This document shows, piece after piece, positions 61,657-64,000 of a DNA stretch of 64,000 bases. Location of the stretch: NCBI GenBank assembly GCA_039105265.1, contig JAPFFF010000003.1, forward strand, positions 4,030,001-4,094,000, in the 5' to 3' direction. Positions within the stretch are counted from its first letter, which is position 1. Every line of letters starts with the position of its first letter. A model generated the notes under the pieces. It was not told the DNA's origin, did not search any database, and saw only the letters and a list, made by a program, of their open reading frames with translations. This DNA comes from Tritrichomonas musculus. Its lineage: Eukaryota > Parabasalia > Tritrichomonadida > Tritrichomonadidae. Made by a program: the position numbers and the translations under genes.

Positions 61657-61944
61657 AAACCCCCTAACTTTTTCAACAACCCCATAACTTTTTTTGACCA
61701 TTTTTCCCTCTCAAATTAGCCTTTTTTGATGGCAAAAAGTACTTTCTTTTGAATTTAAATTTAAATATGGAAAAAAGTTAGGGGTTTTTGTAAAGTTAAA
61801 ATCAGGGCTTCTAAATTATAATACATAAATAATATTGAATACATTATTAAATATATTAAAATGAATGAATATTTATTGATCTATAAAAAGTTTTCTCTCA
61901 AATTTTAAAAAAGTTAGGGGGTTTTTTTATCGTTAGGGGGTTTT
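61657..61944. repeat. Cluster of AACCCCCTAAC motifs in both orientations
   Basis: Two forward copies (61657, about 61678, the second as ACCCCATAAC) face three inverted copies GTTAGGGG(G)TTTT (61777, 61913, 61932). The outermost copies form a loose inverted repeat bounding about 288 bp, so this may be a small MITE with terminal CCCCTAAC repeats. The motif resembles a telomere-like TTAGGGG, but it is dispersed, not tandem. Confidence 0.45.
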
Positions 61945-62076
61945 GAACTTTACTTTATTCAGCAATGAAATATTTTTATAAAATCTTTTTTTCATAATAA
62001 ATAAATCATAATATATATAATATATTCCAGATTAAAACTATATTCTAATAATTATTTTATAAATTATTAAAAAATA

Positions 62077-62084
62077 CAAAAAAA
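62077..62084. repeat. 8-bp target-site duplication, left copy
   Basis: CAAAAAAA, identical to 62879-62886. It is low complexity, so chance is possible. Confidence 0.55.
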
Positions 62085-62878
62085 TAGACTTGTTAAAAGT
62101 CCGGGACAAATGCACTTTTCATGGACTTTTTGTGGACTCGGGACTTGGCGTGGACCTAACAAACCTTGTCAATTTATTTTTATTTTATATCTCAAAAAAG
62201 AACTCATTTTATGCATATATTTTATAGTTTATTTGTTTATTTAATTTTTTTTGTTTATTTAAATAGAAAAGTAGTAACTAATATGAGTAAATTATATTTG
62301 AATGTTTTTAATCATGAAAAAAAATGTCATAAACAATTGAAAGAATTTTGGAAATCCTGGCAGATGGACCAAAATATTTCAAAGAAATTTTATAATTCTT
62401 TTATTTTGTGAAAAAATAAAAAATGCTAAAATAATTGAAAGAATTTTATTAGTCCTGGCAGATGGACCAGATTATTTCTGAGAAATAATAATTCGATCAT
62501 TTATTTTGTGAATAAAAAAAAATGCTAAAAATATTGAAAGAATTTTTGAAGTCCTGACAGATGGACCAGATTATTTCTGAGAAATAATAATTCGATCATT
62601 TATTTTGTGAATAAAAAAAAATGCTAAAAATATTGAAAGAATTTTGGAAGTCCTGGCAGATGGACCAGTGTATTTCAGAGAAATTATAAATTATTTTTAT
62701 TTTGTGAATAAATAAAAAAATGCTAAAAAAATTGAATGAATTTTGGAAGTCCTGACAGATGGACCTGTGTATTTCAGAGAAATTATAAATAATTTTTATT
62801 TTGTGAATAAATAAAAAATGCTAAAAAAAATTGAATGAATTTTGGAAGTCCACAGGTCCATGGACTTTAACAAGTCTA
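62085..62878. mobile_element. hAT-like non-autonomous element built around 99-bp tandem repeats
   Basis: The left end TAGACTTGTTAAAAGTCC is matched at the right by inverted TAGACTTGTTAAAGTCC (one base shorter). CAAAAAAA follows the outer ends on both sides, an 8-bp duplication as in hAT elements; TA at the border means a Tc1/mariner origin is the alternative. GTCC/GGAC motifs are dense near both ends (GTCCGGGAC, GGACTCGGGACTTGG, TCCATGGAC). About five copies of a 99-bp unit fill the interior. There is no transposase frame. It lies 0.8 kb from a hAT transposase end. Confidence 0.75.
62336..62849. repeat. Tandem array, about 5.2 copies of a 98-99 bp unit
   Basis: Units start at 62336, 62434, 62533, 62632, 62731 and 62830. 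Each begins ATTGAA(A/T)GAATTTT, then has AGTCCTG(G/A)CAGATGGACC, then GAGAAAT and TTATTTTGTGAATAAA. Unit 3 closely matches unit 2, and unit 5 closely matches unit 4, so the array grew by local duplication. It lies inside the element at 62085-62878. Confidence 0.92.
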
Positions 62879-62886
62879 CAAAAAAA
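62879..62886. repeat. 8-bp target-site duplication, right copy
   Basis: CAAAAAAA, identical to 62077-62084. Confidence 0.55.
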
Positions 62887-63322
62887 TAACTTTAAAACTT
62901 CTTTTTCTTTGAAATAAACGTTATTTTTAACTTTGTCTTTTTATTTTTTACTTTATTATTGATCGTTTAAAATTAGTTTTTCTAGAAATTTCAAAAAAAC
63001 ACTTTTTTTTTAAATAAAAAGATATATTATATAGCATCCTGTTAATGACAAGAAATTTTTTTTGTCATTAAGAGCGACCGTTAATTTTTTTTATATCTAA
63101 AAAATTTAAACAATCTATTATCTTGTATTTAAAAATGACTAGGCCTTAGTTAGGTGGGCATTTTGGCATCAAATTGTCCAGATCAATTAATATTTTAAAA
63201 TACATATGTTCACTTTCTCAAAATAAAAAAATTTATAAATTTTTCTGATATACGTCGATCAAACAAGGTCAAATAATTGCTTTTTTAGTTTGCAAAATCA
63301 AAATTTAATTTTAGGAAATAAT
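62887..63322. other. AT-rich spacer, may hold the end of the hAT element to the right
   Basis: No reading frame. If the transposase at 63706 belongs to a complete element, its 3' terminal repeat should lie in 62887-63705. TAGGCCTTAGTTAGGTGGGC near 63140 is a weak candidate; the other end is outside the window, so it cannot be tested here. Confidence 0.3.
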
Positions 63323-63563
63323 TTACTAAAACATAGAAATAATTTTTGCCTAAATTCCATTTATTTTTGAATTATCGTTTTGCTTGAAATTTTTGCCTAA
63401 GTTTTATTTACTAAAACATAGAAATAATTTTTGCCTAAATTATATTTACTATTGAATTATCGTTTTGCTTGAAATTTTTGCCTAAGTTTTATTTACTAAA
63501 ACATAGAAATTATTTTGCCTAAATTACATTTACTATTGAATTATCGTTTTGCTTGAAATTTTA
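63323..63563. repeat. Tandem array, about 2.8 copies of an 85-bp unit
   Basis: TTACTAAAACATAGAAAT starts copies at 63323, 63408 and 63493, an exact 85-bp period. Each copy holds TTGCCTAAATT and TGAATTATCGTTTTGCTTG. It lies downstream of the transposase end and may be the subterminal part of that element. Confidence 0.9.
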
Positions 63564-63705
63564 GAATTGATGTTTAGAAATAAAGCAAACTTTTTCTATT
63601 GAACCATTTTTTTCATATTAAATTATTGTTTTCAATTGAATATACTTTCAATTTTCAATAAAAAAAATATTGATTTTAAAATATAGAAATCTTCTTATTA
63701 TTAAT

Positions 63706-64000
63706 TTATTTCATTATATAATTATCTGTTATTGCTTTAGCTCTCATTCGCAATCTTGCAAGCAAAACCTCTGGGCTAATATTAGTCATACGATCATGAA
63801 TCAGATAACGATGAATAGATATTAGTCTTTCAACATTACTCTCACTTGTGCCTATTGAGAGTAGCCTCAATGCAACCAAAGATAATGTTCGAAGCCTATC
63901 ATGTTTATAAAAGTTTTGCCAGATTATAAAATCGTTTTCCAAGTTCATATCTCTAACTGGAAATGTATTGTTTGAATTAAATAACCATTCATCGAAAATG
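63706..64000 (-). CDS. hAT transposase, C-terminal end only (continues past window)
   Basis: The minus frame is open from the right edge to a stop at 63706, 97 codons visible (the Met at 63946-63948 is internal, as the frame continues upstream to the edge). It carries the hAT C-terminal dimerisation signature: a Leu-rich helix RLRTLSLVALRLLSIG, then TSESNVERLISIHRYLIHDRMTNISPE, then a closing helix LLARLRMRAKA. This aligns with the family pattern P.SSA..ERVFS..G.....R..LSP.. . The catalytic part lies outside the window, so whether it is intact is unknown. It is a candidate source of activity for the hAT MITE at 53224. Confidence 0.85.
   Translation of the reverse strand, partial: IFDEWLFNSNNTFPVRDMNLENDFIIWQNFYKHDRLRTLSLVALRLLSIGTSESNVERLISIHRYLIHDRMTNISPEVLLARLRMRAKAITDNYIMK

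Noticed and set aside
61657-61944. Telomere repeat or internal telomere scar
   Set aside because: The TTAGGGG-like motifs are spaced and in both orientations, not a tandem array.
62166-62411. 81-codon + strand frame
   Set aside because: It lies within the repeat-built element and runs into the 99-bp unit; the product is AT-driven (Phe, Tyr, Lys).

Overview
The window looks like nuclear DNA of a trichomonad protist, most likely Tritrichomonas foetus or a close relative. This is inferred, not proven. The DNA is strongly AT-rich. Protein genes are single uninterrupted reading frames, including ones of 1,598 and about 2,505 codons. Several starts lie 7-17 bases below a TCAYW motif that matches the trichomonad Inr promoter element. 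The gene set is eukaryotic: XPD helicase, BOP1, Rab, a MAP kinase, a BEACH protein and an Nar1-type Fe-S protein. It includes family C14 caspase-like proteins, which are expanded in trichomonads.

Layout. 1-3.9 kb: a Pex12-like RING/U-box gene running off the left edge, a helical protein with SH3-like tail, a small gene without a clear start, and a C14 homologue that has lost its catalytic residues. 3.9-6.6 kb: non-coding DNA holding a 339-bp inverted-repeat element. 6.6-7.6 kb: an intact C14 metacaspase. 7.6-10.3 kb: non-coding DNA with a decayed N/Q/K-rich relic. 10.3-33.7 kb: a dense housekeeping block (RING protein, importin-like protein, tRNA-Met, GT61 glycosyltransferase, TMEM19-like protein, Nar1/CIAO3, BOP1, Rab, MAPK, coiled coils, HEATR5-like protein, bromodomain-like protein, XPD). 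33.9-50.1 kb: a giant BEACH protein, a RhoGAP-like protein with a huge charged tail, a coiled coil, and small unknowns. 50.2-54 kb: a transposon graveyard with a 1.3-kb mariner-sized relic and a hAT MITE nested inside a second inverted-repeat structure. 54.1-60.8 kb: three same-strand genes, a degenerate Sec7-PH protein, an RCC1 protein and a Cdc48-like single-AAA protein with a very long NPF/DPF-rich tail. 60.8-64 kb: a coding relic, a CCCCTAAC motif cluster, a hAT-like element built from 99-bp repeats, an 85-bp repeat, and the C-terminal end of a hAT transposase at the right edge.

The most unusual gene is the AAA protein at 56540-60838. It has a p97-like N-domain and first AAA domain, but its second AAA domain is replaced by roughly 980 disordered residues carrying about 13 NPF and 8 DPF motifs, the ligands of EH domains and AP-2 appendages. 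A second theme is regulatory folds whose signature catalytic residues are changed: C14, Sec7, RhoGAP, the MAPK activation loop and the AAA Walker B. The DNA transposons form a third theme. Three inverted-repeat elements are clear, two of them with 8-bp target duplications, and they share the window with a hAT transposase end that might have moved them.
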